Shown here piece by piece: positions 10,186-21,965 of a stretch of 64,000 nt of DNA. Under the pieces are notes generated by a model, which made no database searches, had not been told where the DNA came from, and was given only the letters and a program-made list of their open reading frames with translations. Location: the NCBI RefSeq assembly GCF_027244095.1, contig NC_069660.1, positions 58,481,834 through 58,545,833 on the forward strand. The letters run 5' to 3'. A program made the translations under genes and the position numbers. This stretch comes from Hemicordylus capensis (taxonomy: Eukaryota > Chordata > Lepidosauria > Squamata > Cordylidae). How positions within the stretch are numbered: position 1 is the first letter of the stretch; the number at the start of each line of letters is the position of its first letter.

Positions 10186-11130
10186 ATTTTATTGAAGATT
10201 ACCACAACTACCTAATGGAACCCAAAAAGGCTTGGGGAAGCTTGTAGGGATTCATCAAATAGATACAGCCCAAGAGATTTGGGCACTCAGGGCAGGCACC
10301 ACATGCTACTGCTACCTGCACCCTGTGCGCCCCTGCAATCCGGCTGAGTGGCTTACAAACATCCACTCTGCCACTGCCTCATTCGGATTTCAAAAGAATG
10401 AGGGAAACAGAGCAGAAGAGGATCCCTTCCAGCCATGGGCATAGCGTCTATTGGGCAAGGGGGACAAATGTCCCCTGGCCTGGAGGGTCAGGGGCCCACA
10501 AGGGGCTCACAAGGCTGCTGCTGAGTGCAGCTGGGGCACATGGCACTTCCCCCCATGCTCCCCCCTCCCAGCCCCTCACCGCTGCTCCACCCTGGAGAAT
10601 CGAGGGGCCCACATGGCACTTCTCCCCATGCTTCCTCCTCCTCGCCCCTTGCCGCTGCTCCACCCCCTGGCCTGGCCACCATTCAGGAGCCACCGGAGGA
10701 GAGGCTGCCCAGCCCCAATCTGCTGCTGCCCCCAGACAGAGGACTGTCCCCATGCCCAGCCCCAATCCGTGCACATGGGAACCTTGCTACACCTCTGCTT
10801 CCAGCTCTAAAATGCTGTGATTCTAGGAAGTGTAGCAGAGAATGGAGGATTAGAGTGTCTCCTCATCACACTGCACTCCTCCACCTCCTTCCCCACCCGT
10901 TCTCCCTCCTCCTCTTCAAATCTAAGTGAAGTGGAATTTCAACAAGCAGGTGAAGGCAGTGGCAAGGAGTGGGGGTGCTTTCATGTTGCCACCTTCCCCC
11001 CTCAACCACCTGATAATCTACTGCCTGGAGTATTAGGAGTCTGTCCCTGAGTAGGTGAGAGGCTCAGTCAGTTTTCTAGCTTGGAATCCATGCCTTGTAA
11101 TTTGAAGTAAGGAGAAGGCAAGGCTCTAGA
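10186..11130. other. Intergenic with a GC-rich internally repeated block
   Basis: From about 10435 to 10800 is a Pro/Ala-rich looking GC block in which a unit of about 75 bases recurs (CACATGGCACTTC near 10538 and 10610, both followed by CCCCATGCT and CCGCTGCTCCACCC). Open frames on both strands are a result of composition. Probably an interspersed repeat. Confidence 0.4.
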
Positions 11131-11136
11131 CTTCAG

Positions 11137-11144
11137 TATAAATA
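11137..11144 (+). promoter_or_regulatory. TATAAATA, possible core promoter
   Basis: TATAAATA lies in unique sequence about 100 bases before an ATG at 11237 (MQQTSLLYSLLSW). I could not find a convincing continuation with splice sites, so no gene is called. Confidence 0.2.
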
Positions 11145-11969
11145 GGCAAGAACAAGCAGAACACCCCGCTCCACATCTCATTGCTTGTCCTCCTGGCTCT
11201 TCACCACAAACCACATCTTCAAAGTTAACAGGCGAATGCAGCAGACATCTCTGCTGTACTCATTGTTGTCATGGAAACTCAGGGTTTCACAGAGACAGGG
11301 GTGTTAAAGCATCTTTTGGTAAATCAACATGAGGAGAAACTCCTAGTCATCAGGAATCATGACCCCACATACTCAGTCTGCTGGAAGAGTAACCTCTACT
11401 TTAAAAATAAAAAAATCTTTTCTGCTCAGTCAGCACTTCAGCTGGTGATGCCAAGGGGGCAGGGGAGATACACATCCCACTCAGACTACAACCCTTTTCA
11501 GATATTATGCTCAACATACATACAATCTGTGTACACATGTATTGATCTGTATGAACAGTGATTCACACTTTATGTCCAGCACATGTATAGTTGTACACTT
11601 CCTGTGTCCTGCATTTGAGGGCATCTGTACCTCGGCTCAGTTTTAGAATGATGGTTTTTAAGTGAACCTATAGGTTTACTGTTTAAAATGCAGTTGTACA
11701 GTCATTTGCACCAAAGTGTGTGTGTGTAAACACCTATACTTTTTAAATTTAGCATATTTATACTGCCCAAAATTTATGTCTCCAGGTGGTTATATATGAC
11801 CATACAATGTGATGTTTGAATAAAGTACTGTTTCTTTTAATGGCGGGAGAGCTGGTATGAGAGGATTGCTGATCCTGTGGTAGTGAGCATGTCATCTTTG
11901 CTCAGCAGGGTCCACCTTGGTTTGCATTTGGATGGGCAACGACATCTGAGCACGGCTGTAAGGTATTTC
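11145..11969. other. Intergenic, little recognised
   Basis: A short AT-rich piece near 11740-11830 (GCATATTTATACTGCC) looks like an antisense LINE 3' tail. The rest is unassigned. Confidence 0.35.
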
Positions 11970-12172
11970 TCTGGATGGGTCCATAGCTCAGTGGAAGAGC
12001 ATCTGAATGTAGAAGGTCTCAGGTTCACTCCAAAGGTCTCAAGTAGGGCTGGGAGACACTCCTGCCTGAAGCCCTGGAGAGCCGCTGCCAGTCAGTGTGA
12101 CTGGCGTACTGATCTAGATGGGCCAGTCATCTGACTTGGTATAAGGCAGCTTCCTATGTTCCTATGTAATGT
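11970..12172 (+). mobile_element. tRNA-derived squamate SINE
   Basis: Sense copy. The head CCATAGCTCAGTGGAAGAGC is an A-box and AGGTTCACTCC a B-box. The body AGGGCTGGGAGACACTCCTG leads to AAGGCAGCTTCCTATGTTCC at the 3' end. Confidence 0.8.
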
Positions 12173-13577
12173 CCTGGAGTCATGAAAATTGTAACTTTCT
12201 CTTCTAGGGAGACATGAGAACCCCCGAGCTTGCCTCTAATGGGGTCAACCTTTTGCTGACACCTCCCAACTGAATGTGTGCAAAAAACTTGACCCCTTTG
12301 CAAGCCATTGATCTGAATGCTGCGAAAAGGCTCTCACCAGCACTCATAAAGCACCCACCTCTGCTGTTGCCTCCTCCTTCCCTTTCCCTAAAAGCCAAGT
12401 ATGTGTAGGGGAAGAATGGCAGTTCAGTCCCCAAACAGCAAAGCAAAACCAATTTGGTGAGAAAGCAGCAAAGCAAGAGGTCTTGAGACAGTTCTTTAGT
12501 ACTGAAGAACTACAAGGATTTATTTAAAGAAAAGGTTACAAACAAATGTGAAAATGCATGCAGCTTAATTTCAGCTGTAGCTCATGGCTGGAGAAAGGGA
12601 GAGACCAAAACAAACAGCCATTTCTGGAGAGACAAAATGGAGACTAACACTGGAAGAACAAAGAGGGGAGGAGTCCAGCACTTTTATCCATGACCCTAAC
12701 CCCCCACCCCCAGTGGTCACTATGAGACATTGCAGCTGAGAGCTGATGCTGCCTGGGTCCTAGCTCCAACAGAATGTACCTCTGGGAGTGGTGGCAGCAG
12801 AAGCTGTGGGAACTACTAAGACTCCAGTGACATGCATTTTCCTGCTAGGAACTGGGGCTACCAGTTTGAGAATCCCTTGTGGAAAACCATTGGTGCACTG
12901 ATTTGGGTGATAGTGTGTCCGCTGGCCTGACCATGTTAGATAAAGATGAGTGCATGCTGTAAGAGTATGCAGACAAGGCATTATCTGAAGCAGCCCTATG
13001 ATATTTCTACTAGGGCAAAGGCCTTTTAGGACTTCCCCTGGCAGAAATGATGCAAACAGCATCAATTTTCCACTGGTTATTCTGGAACTCATAGGCCCCT
13101 ATTCCAGAGGGAAAAGCACACTCTGCTCGGGTCTGGGACTGCCCACTGCCATCTCTGATCCTCCGCCATCTCCTCCTCTTCCGAGTCCCAAGGGTAAGTA
13201 CTGGGTTGGAGGGCAGGGAAAAGCAGCAGCTGCTCACAAGTTGAAAGCAAGTGCAAGCCTGTTCACCTGCTTGAAGCAGGCCATGAGCACATCTGACCTC
13301 AAGCCTGCTCGAATGCGTTCAAGCAAAAGGCACTCTTTTGAGTGCCCCTTCTTGAATGCTTGTAAATCTCTACTTTCCTTGTTCATAGCTATGCTCAAAT
13401 TATGGGGAAACCTTAAGGGGCTCAAATTCACAAATCTCGCCCCGACTCAAATTTTAGCCAAATCATGGAGCCTCTGTGGCCATCTAAAAAAAAGTAGCTA
13501 AGGGATCTGCCCCCCCCCCCAATTAGGGGGCAGACCCCTTCTGTTTCCCTGTAATTCAAGCACTGATACATCGCATA
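12173..13577. other. Intergenic, nothing recognised
   Basis: Frames at 12760-13092 (minus) and 12998-13501 (plus) overlap and show no known domain. Confidence 0.35.
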
Positions 13578-13585
13578 CTTTAAAG

Positions 13586-13722
13586 CAGGGGTTTCCAACC
13601 TTGGGTTGCCAGCTGTTATTGGACTAAATTCCTGTCATCCCCAGCAACAAAGGTCTTTGTTACAGGGGATGACAGGAGTTGTAGTCCAGCAACAGCCAAC
13701 AACCCAGGATTGGAGACTCCTG
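13586..13722. mobile_element. hAT-type hairpin MITE with perfect 8-bp TSD
   Basis: CAGGGGTTTCCAACC at the left and GGATTGGAGACTCCTG at the right are inverted, with GACTAAATTCCTGTCATCCC facing GGGATGACAGGAGTTGTAGT. Flanked by CTTTAAAG at 13578-13585 and 13723-13730. Confidence 0.85.
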
Positions 13723-14079
13723 CTTTAAAGTGCACAGGGTTTGTACAGGGATTGGATGAGTCTGTCCACCAAATACGCATCTAAAAGAATGAAGCCCTGT
13801 AACCTGAACATCTTTTTCAAAAAACAATTGGAATAACTGGATGCTCCAGCATAAAAATAAAGTACAATCACTTGATTTAGACTCTTATAACTTAAAGCTG
13901 GAAGTTTGATCAGGTATGAAGGCATGTGATAAACAAATGAAAAGGACTTCATTATCCTCACTTTCAATAGAATAGGCTCATTCTCACAATTATGAAAGAA
14001 GTAGGAGAAGCCTCCTACCCAAGTTTATGGGATTTTCTCCCATTTTCTGCTGTGTGAGAGTTAAAAACAAGGTTAGAGG

Positions 14080-14212
14080 CAGTGTTCCATCTAACAGGAA
14101 TTCTCAAATGTTGTTGACTACAATTCCCAGCATCCCCAGCTGCAATAGCCTTTGCTTGGGGATTATGGGAGTTGTGGTCAAAATCTGGGAATCCCTACTA
14201 GAGGGAACACAG
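14080..14212. mobile_element. Hairpin MITE with near-perfect 8-bp TSD
   Basis: CAGTGTTCCATCTAA faces TAGAGGGAACACAG. The interior has ACTACAATTCCCAGCATCC facing GGGATTATGGGAGTTGTGGT. Flanks GTTAGAGG (14072-14079) and GTTAGAAG (14213-14220) agree at 7 of 8. Confidence 0.75.
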
Positions 14213-14220
14213 GTTAGAAG

Positions 14221-15129
14221 TGCAGTAGGTGGGTGGGAGGGCTCCCTCCTACCCAGCAGCTATATCTGGATCTTTAAGGAGGTGGGAGGGAAAACCCTCT
14301 GGCCCAGCTGCTGCTAAGCACATGATCACTGCCAGCACAGTTCCCAGATTTGGTTAAGAGGCTTCTCTGACCCTATTCATAATCTTGAGGACAAGCCTAC
14401 AATCTAGCAGGGGCATAAGAGAACTATTTTCATGAGTTGACACTTAGTGCCTTTTGCATAGGGTTGCTAAATTTGCAGGAGCTGCAGAAAAGCTGTGGGG
14501 GAAGTGTGTTGAAACAAATGCTGCAACTTGTCAGGGCATTAATTTGTATTGATTTCTTAATGTCTACAGTTTCCCCTGAAAGTAGTTACACCATCTTCTG
14601 GTTTTATTACTGTTATATTGTTTTAATTGCATACTGTTATTGTTTTTATTGCATATGCTATCATATTTTAATGAGTTAATAGGCTGAACAATAAACGATT
14701 TGGATTAGGAGTACTAATTCATTGCCATGATAGTGTCTGAGAATCCATTCGTCATCTTCAGTGCCGAGTACTAGAAAAGGACTGCATAACTGACAATCAT
14801 AGTACGATAATTCTGATGGTCATCCTAAATCAAAGCATGTCAAGTAATTATGATGACCATAGCTGCTATTATAAATCACCACTAAGAGCAAAATGAGTCG
14901 TCTTCAAGAGTAATACAGTTGTAACAAGAATGGGACCTCAGGGCATTGGAGCTTTTATTCTTACAGTTGTCACTGGATAAATGTTTGCTCATGCTGCGTG
15001 CCTGTCAGAAAGGATCACCAAGGAAGACATCACTTATTCTCTTCCTGGCCTTAGTTTTTCTAGGTGCCTACATTGCAAGTATGGAACCTAGTAGTCACAT
15101 GGACTTCATCATAATCTATGGATGCACAG
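14221..15129. other. Intergenic, nothing recognised
   Basis: AT-rich. No exon or repeat was recognised. Confidence 0.35.
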
Positions 15130-15131
15130 TA

Positions 15132-15911
15132 CAGGTGAAACTCAGAAAATTAGAATATCGTGCAAAAGTCCATTAATTTCAGTAATGCAAATTAAAAGGT
15201 GAAACTGATATATGAGACAGACGCATTACATGCAAAACGAGATAAGTCAAGCCTTAATTTGTTATAATTGTGATGATCATGGCGTACAGCTCATGAAAAC
15301 CCCAAATCCACAATCTTAGAAAATTAGAATATTGCATGGAACCAAGAAGACAAGGATTGTAGAATAGAACAATATCGGACCTCTGAAAAGTATAAGCATG
15401 CATATGTATTCAGTACTTAGTTTGGGCCCCTTTTGCAGCAATTACTGCCTCAATGCAGCGTGGCATGGATGCTATCAGCCTGTGGCACTGATGAGGTGTT
15501 ATGGAAGACCAGGATGCTCCATTAGCGGCCTTCAGCTCTTCTGCATTGTTTGGTCTCATGTCTCTCATCCTTCTCTTGGCAATGCCCCATAGATTCTCTA
15601 TGGGGTCAGGTCAGGCGAGTTTACTGGCCAATCAAGCACAGTACACTGTATACTTTTCAGAGGTCCGATATTGTTCTATTCTACAATCCTTGTCTTCTTG
15701 GTTCCATGTAATATTCTAATTTTCTGGGATTGTGGATTTGGGGTTTTCATGAGCTGTACGCCATGATCATCACAATTATAACAAATTAAGGCTTGACTTA
15801 TCTCGCTTTGCATGTAATGCGTCTGTCTCATATATCAGTTTCACCTTTTAATTTGCATTACTGAAATTAATGGACTTTTGCACGATATTCTAATTTTCCG
15901 AGTTTCACCTG
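15132..15911 (-). mobile_element. Tc1-type transposon deletion derivative
   Basis: Inverted repeats of about 263 bp (15132-15394 and 15649-15911) begin CAGGTGAAACTC and are flanked by TA on both sides (15130-15131, 15912-15913), as in Tc1/mariner. The 254-bp interior, read on the minus strand, encodes the C-terminal end of a Tc1 transposase: SWSSITPHQCHRL and, soon after, SMPRCIEAVIAAKGA. The DDE catalytic core is missing, so it is non-autonomous. Confidence 0.9.
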
Positions 15912-15913
15912 TA

Positions 15914-16376
15914 GTCACCATTCAACCTTGTCAGTTCTGCAGCAGCTTTTCCAATCGTCGTCATTGGCAGTGGGTGTGCTGCTGCCAAGAAAGCATTCCA
16001 AGATCTGTGAGCTAATATCTGCCTGCCTCCTAATCTAGAGACACTACCACCACTACACTTGAGACCAAGGTATTTTTAATCCATTTGTGTCATTTTCTTT
16101 AAAATACACTGTGTTTGCAATGTCATTGATGTCATCTGGCCTCTCATATTCTCCTTTAGGGGAGGAGGGTCCTAAGGAAAAAAATGTTGTGAGCTGCTCT
16201 GAACCTGTGGGACAGAGTGGGAAATACAAAATCAAATCCTCTTTATCATGGTCTTAGCATAAGTAAGTACAAGCATAAAATGTTATACAGGGTGAGAATA
16301 TGAGCATAGTATGCAGGGTATGCATAAAAGACACAAGACAAGGTCTAAAACAGTAAAAATGTAAGAGACTATGAAG
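15914..16376. other. Intergenic, nothing recognised
   Basis: No supported feature. Confidence 0.35.
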
Positions 16377-16605
16377 TGTGTCGTTGAGTCACTGTTGACT
16401 CCTGGCGACCCCAGAGCCCTGTGGTTGTCTTTGGTACAATACAGGAGGCATTTACCATTGCCTCCTCCCGTGCAGTATAAGATGATGCCTTTCAGCATCT
16501 TCCTATATTGCTGCTGCCCAATAAAGGTGTTTCCCATAGTTTGAGAAACATACCAGCGGGGATTCAAACCGGCAACCTCTGGTTTGCTAAGTCAAGTTGT
16601 TAAGA
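16377..16605 (-). mobile_element. Sauria-type SINE
   Basis: Antisense copy of the 393-658 family: GACTCCTGGCGACC, CAGCATCTTCCTATATTGC and a reversed B-box GGGGATTCAAACC. Confidence 0.7.
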
Positions 16606-17145
16606 ATTATAAACTATAAAAACTGTTGAGCTGTATAAACAGCAGCACTAAAAAACTGTACATCTATAAAATTGTCTATGGTTTGTAGAAAATATGGGGC
16701 TGTGGGAGCACTAAGACTATAGAAAATCTAAGGTTAAACTGTACAAGTGGGAAATACATAAATGATATATGATTTGTGGTATATAAGAAATGCACACAAA
16801 TTGCATCCTGAGAATCTCAGCTTTCTATTTAAAAGCAGATTTCGAGAACTTAAGGCCAAAGAAGTGTTTGAAAACAGCTGAGCATTGTTTGATTAACAGG
16901 AAACCTGGAAAGGGCTTCAGTTCCCCGGATAGTTCCCTGCCTTTGCCATTTAGTCAGTGGCTGACATCCTGACTAATGAAGCGCTTGTGGCTAGGGTAAA
17001 GCTATTGTGCTAGCTACTTGCACTAAGTCTGGAGTCTGCATTCCAGACCAATGTTGTGCTACTGCGAGCATGATTCAGGTTGTGAAACAGTGCATGCACA
17101 GCCAAAGCATACCTCATTTGTTTTATATGTTTCATTTGTTTTATA
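16606..17145. other. Intergenic, nothing recognised
   Basis: AT-rich. No supported feature. Confidence 0.35.
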
Positions 17146-17375
17146 GAGCCCCTGGTGGCGCAGTGGTAAAACTGCCGCCCTGTAACCAGAAGGTTACAAG
17201 TTCAATCCTGACCAAGGGGCTCAAGGTTGACTCAGCCTTCCATCCTTCCGAGGTCGGTAAAATGAGTACCCAGAATGTCGGGGGCAATATGCTAAATCAT
17301 TGTAAACTGCTTAGAGAGCTCCGGCTATAGAGCGGTATATAAATGTAGGTGCTATTGCTATTGCTATTGCTATAT
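17146..17375 (+). mobile_element. tRNA-derived SINE, second family
   Basis: The head GTGGCGCAGTGGTAAAACTG (A-box) and TTCAATCCTGACC (B-box) are followed by GACTCAGCCTTCCATCC, GGTCGGTAAAATGAGTACCC and a 3' end GCGGTATATAAAT with a TATTGC simple repeat tail. Confidence 0.75.
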
Positions 17376-17713
17376 GGAACTTTGGTACAGTTGTGCAAAA
17401 TCCTTCAGCTGTTTTTAGCAGAACTGTGATCTTCTTGTGTTCATGCAACTTTGCTCAGGGACTGGCCAACTCATTACGTAAGCACTCTGTTAGTCAGGAC
17501 ATCAGCCACTATATTATCTGTTCTCTTTGCCTATACTATATCCATCTAGGCCCCAAATCCATGCTGTTCCAACTTTGGCCTCTGTCAAAAAAATTCAAAT
17601 CCATTAGCAATTCTACAAACAAAAGTATGCAAATAAAATATATGAACATTTTGTTAATTTTCATAGTTTATTCTGAATGTGGATATTTTTAGAACATACA
17701 TAAACATTACACA

Positions 17714-18165
17714 GGCTGCATTCACATATAACATGAAACCGGAGGTCCCTTCACCTCTGGTTTTGGAAACTGCACATCCAAATGTGGGCAACCGCAGTTC
17801 CGTGAAAAAATTGACCTGCAGTTTCCCTCCTGGACTCCAATTTGTATCTTCAGTATGTAGTGAGGTCCACCGCCTGTACCTCCGGTGCCAGCATTATGTC
17901 CAAACGCTGGCAACGTAGTTTCCCCCTTCTGCAACTGGAGTTGGGGAAGCTCCTCCCACACTCTGGTTGCTATTGGCTGCCAGGGCTATCCTTCAGTAAA
18001 GAAGGAAGCCCGGCAGTTAATTCCCCTTCCTCTCTGCAGTCAGTGAGACTGAAGAGAAACAGTTCTCCATTTCATCCAAAGTTGGACAGGAGAGTGGGGG
18101 AAAGGGGGCACGGAACCATGGGTCCATTGGACCTACAGTTCCACGTTACGTCTGAAGGAGGCCAT
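17714..18165. mobile_element. DNA transposon-like repeat, GGCTGCATTCAC ends
   Basis: GGCTGCATTCACATATAAC at the left and GTTACGTCTGAAGGAGGCC at the right are loosely inverted. A shorter relative is at 37195-37435. CTCTCTGCAGTCAGTGAGAC is shared with it. Confidence 0.5.
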
Positions 18166-18263
18166 AGGCTCCGTTCAGATATATCACACCAAACCATGGT
18201 TTGAGGTAACCATCGTTAAGAAGCCACACCATGGTTTGAACTTTGAAAAATACAGTAAACATG

Positions 18264-18560
18264 GATAGGAACATAGGAAGCTGCCATATACCGAGTGAGA
18301 CCTTTGGTCTATCCGGCTCAGTATTGTCTACACAGATTGACAGCGGCTTCTCCAAGGTTGCAGGCAGGAATCTCTCTCAGCCCTATCTTGGAGATGCCAG
18401 AGAGGGAACTTAGAACCTTAGTACTCTTCCCTGAGCAGCTCCGTCCCCTAAGGGGAATATCTTACAGTGCTCAGTAGACTCCCATTCAAATGCAACCAGG
18501 GTGGTCCCTGCTTAGCTAAGGGGACAAGTAATGCTTGCTACCACAAGACCAGCTCTTCTC
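18264..18560 (-). mobile_element. tRNA-derived squamate SINE
   Basis: Antisense copy beginning GGAACATAGGAAGCTGCC and ending near ACCACAAGACCAGCTCTTCT, similar to copies at 32990 and 40913. Confidence 0.8.
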
Positions 18561-18680
18561 CCTAAGGAGAAGAGCTGCTGGCCTGCTTTTGTTTCCCATC
18601 TACCTTGTACCTCTCTGAGCCATTTTTGGAAGGGCAGTATAGAAATCAAATCAAATCAAATCAAATCAATAAATACATAA
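18561..18680 (+). mobile_element. LINE 3' tail with (AATCA)n
   Basis: CTGAGCCATTTTTGGAAGGG and CAGTATAGAAATC followed by pentamers CAAAT to about 18668, like the tail of the LINE ending at 10185. Confidence 0.55.
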
Positions 18681-18757
18681 AACTCAGCTTCAAAAGTTCA
18701 CTCCTGGCTCTATGCAGCAGCCTCTTGAAGCAAACAAAGAAAGTTGTTTTTTTTATC

Positions 18758-18930
18758 GGGTCAGACCATCTAGCTCAGTATTGTCTACACTGACTGGTAG
18801 CAGCTCACCAAGGTTTCAGGCAGGAGTCTCTCTCGGCTCTATTAGAAGATGCCAGGGACTGAATCTGGGACCTTCTGCACGCAAAGCAGATGCTCTACCA
18901 GTGAGGTACAGTCCCATCCCCTAAGCAATG
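18758..18930 (-). mobile_element. tRNA-derived squamate SINE, 5'-complete
   Basis: Starts within GGTCAGACCATCTAGCTCAG and ends with the reversed tRNA head TGCTCTACCAGTGAGG. Confidence 0.75.
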
Positions 18931-19149
18931 GCCTAACTGTGGTTTGTCAATGGTTTTGGAAATCAACTTCAATCTGTGGTTTGATATCCCGGTTTGGCAG
19001 CCCTTCACAAATCATGATTTGCAAACTGTTTGTAGGTTCAGACAGAACACAATTCAGACCATGGTTGGCATTATGTCGGAATAATGCCTCTTGATCCTGT
19101 AGCATTCTGCAACTAAAGCATAGTCGATTTGGTGCATCAGCTACTTCCG

Positions 19150-19372
19150 GATAGTTCCGGTAAACGGGGGTAATGGGGCGGCAGGGAGGTATGCTGCCTC
19201 CCCAAAGGACTTTAGAAAACCAGAGTGCCGGTGGGGGAAGAGTGATGGGAGGGGAAAGTGCACCCTCCCCCGCCCTTAAAGCAGCACCCCCCTGCCTTCG
19301 AGCCAGCCACTGTTTGACCCGGTTTGAGGCCCATAAAGGGCCTCTGAACTGGTTCCGTGCACATCCCTATCA
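19150..19372. mobile_element. Fragment of a hAT-like element
   Basis: The right end GTTCCGTGCACATCCCTA and GGCCCATAAAGGGCCTC resemble the right ends of the elements at 43564-44136 and 58898-60201. The left end is not clear. Confidence 0.4.
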
Positions 19373-20705
19373 GACCCATCCCAGTTCCCTTACTACAATA
19401 CAATCACCTCAACAGTGCAATACCTTAAACATTAATGTCATAACAAGGGCACTGGGCAGCTACAAAACCGCACTCCATGTCTGCCTCAGCTCACATTTTC
19501 AGGCAGCTGGAACAATAGCACAGATCCTCTTTCTTTGTCGCTTACAAATCTCCTTTCCCCCCTTGAACTTCTTGCCAAGGAACACCGACAGATTACATTT
19601 TCTAATTAGAACCTCTTTGCTTACCTCTCTTATCCACTATGCATTTTCAACTGGAAGTTTCTACTGAATGTAAAACAAGCCACCAGTCCTCTCAAATTAC
19701 CCTGACGAGCCATCAGTGCTTCGAGTTTTTGCAGAGTTGTTGTGCCAAGAAAGGTGCTGCATTAACAAATTTATTCCTGGACAGGTACAGCAAGGACACA
19801 AGAAACATAAATTGCTGAACAATCACAACAGTAATTTGTAGGAAGCAAAGGGGTCATCTCCTCTGCCTGCATTGTCAAGGAAGTGGCTCATTTAATCCAT
19901 ACACCCTTTGTATGCTGGCTTGAGTAAACAATAACTCTGGTCAGTTATGCATCTAAATGGCCCCAGATCAGGTCATATGATTGGAAACTGAAGCATGATT
20001 TGTGTAGGAAAAGACAGTGTGGCTGACACTCTTCTTATTTTGGAAAATGTAATATTTCCTTTCAGTTCTTTATTTATCTGGCAAAGAATGAAGTAATTAA
20101 CTATGGCCTTTATGGCACCATTAATGGCACCCAAGGGAGCTCACAGAAATGAATGGAGGAGGTAAAACCTCTGAGCTATTGTTCCAGCTTCTCTGCAAAG
20201 ACAGGCAGGCCTATTTTCCACATCTCCTGCACTCAAAAAACATTAACACAGTATTTCCTCAGAACAATAAGAAAGCCTGGTATGATGAATGTCTCTCCCC
20301 TCCCACTCCCTTGCAGAGTAAGGGGCCATGAGCGGCCAAAGAGATAAAGGCACCACCATGTACATCAGCACTCTAATTGCAGAGTTTGCCTGTAGCAGCA
20401 AGCAGGTTTATTTTGAGCTTATACTTTTGAGTTATTTCTCACCCCCTGAAAAAGGACTATTGGTTTTCCAAAAATGGCAGTAGGTACACTCCAATCTCCT
20501 GAGCCTGTAGAAGCCAATTCAGACCCTCAAAGTATTGTCTAGAGTTGATAGAAATTTGCTTTAATACATGATGGGAGTTGTAGTCCAACAGCATCTGGGG
20601 ACCCAAGTTTGAAAACCCCGGCTTTAATATGTTTAACTCCTACTCTCACTGAAATGTTTATTTTACTCCTACCCTTCTTCCAAAAAGATCAGGGTCACCC
20701 CATTT
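19373..20705. other. Intergenic; half a MITE at about 20570-20625
   Basis: ATGATGGGAGTTGTAGTCCA and CATCTGGGGACCCAAG near 20570-20615 are one arm of the hairpin MITE family. The rest is unassigned. Confidence 0.4.
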
Positions 20706-21180
20706 TTATTTATCATATTTATATACCGCCTGATATATATTTCTCTCTAGGTGGTATACATAACCCAAGCTACAATTAGAGACAGTGTTCTTGCAGACCA
20801 TAGCCATACCACCTCCTTGCCCACATCCTCTCACCTGCTTTACCACAGAGTATCCTGCTGGGAGAAGCTGGGACTAAACTGGACCACTAGCCTCCCCTGA
20901 TGAGGTCTCCAACTCTCTGTAATGCATAGCATGTCAGCAACTTCATCCAAAATCAAAGCATGGATGATCTCTGGTTTGCTTTGGACCAACCTGACATTAC
21001 AAAGTACTATTAAGTTTCTGATTTCCCTTCCCCTGTAATGGCCTGCTGACCTACCAATGCCATGTCTTTGTTGATGCCACACCACCACTGGAATGGCCAT
21101 CCCATCTCTGGGATCACCCCCCATCTCTGGACAACCCAAGACACATACCTGTACAAGATACAACCAATAATAAGGCAACA
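20706..21180 (-). mobile_element. L2/CR1-like LINE fragment, endonuclease region
   Basis: On the minus strand, LIVLCNVRLVQSKPEIIHAL then ILDEVADMLCITESW is the N-terminal endonuclease signature (NVRS..NK...I.DL..DE..D...ITEtW) of this LINE group. A LINE-tail-like piece (TATTTATATACCGCCTGATA) adjoins at 20710. Confidence 0.65.
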
Positions 21181-21965
21181 ATGCACCACTATCAGGTGGT
21201 CATCCTGCCCCAGTCCTCCACCAAAGACTGATCCCCTTTATTGGCTGGCTTCAGCAGCTGCCTGCCTTTATAAGGGCCAAACCAGGGGCAGAGCCACCAC
21301 TGGGTGAACGGGTTCAAAGAACCTGGGCCACTGCCAATCAGGGGCCCCACCTCGCAGCCCTGGGGAATGATTTTGCTTGAAGCCCTGCCCCCTGCATCTG
21401 ACGTATTATGTAGGGGGTGTGGCTAAATGCACCCTGTGTCATAGGTGCAGGGGGCAGGGCTGGGGATCCCACAGTGGCAGCAGAACTCGGGCTGCCATTT
21501 TGCTCCCTCTGCACATGGGCCAAATATTGGGGGGAAACCGACTGGGTGACTCTCTCTCACCCTATGAGGCAAAGTTGGGCAAGATGCTCGATCTTAGATT
21601 TTATACTCAAAATTACTCCGTGAGGTTGGTTATTCTGGGCCAGTCACTAAAAGGTGGTGACTGATCCAGGATCACTCAATGAGCTTCAGAGTTATGTAGG
21701 AGTTGGGATTGGCTCTAGCCAATAAGAAGGGGATAGGAGGACACACACTTCTTTGAAATATGGGGGGGGGGAGAAGAGACAACTTGCAGTACTGTTTAAG
21801 GCCTCTTCAAAGTGGATTTTCCCAGACTTTTCACAGGATTTGAGGCGCCTTGAGGGGGCACACAACCCTTTGTAGGCCTCTTTTTGGGACCCTCTGGTCT
21901 GAGGCAAGAGCAAGGCCATAGTGGTTGCTGGGGATGATGGGAGTTGTGGTCCAACATCAGAGGAA
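21181..21965. other. Intergenic; half a MITE near 21920-21960
   Basis: GGGGATGATGGGAGTTGTGG near 21930 is a MITE arm. No exon was recognised. Confidence 0.35.

Noticed and set aside
10398-10929. Overlapping proline/alanine-rich frames on both strands
   Set aside because: GC-rich repeated sequence opens all frames; nothing recognised.
11990-12030. Functional tRNA gene
   Set aside because: The A- and B-boxes belong to a SINE head and the cloverleaf is not kept.
12760-13501. Frames of 110 and 167 residues on opposite strands
   Set aside because: They overlap and have no known domain.
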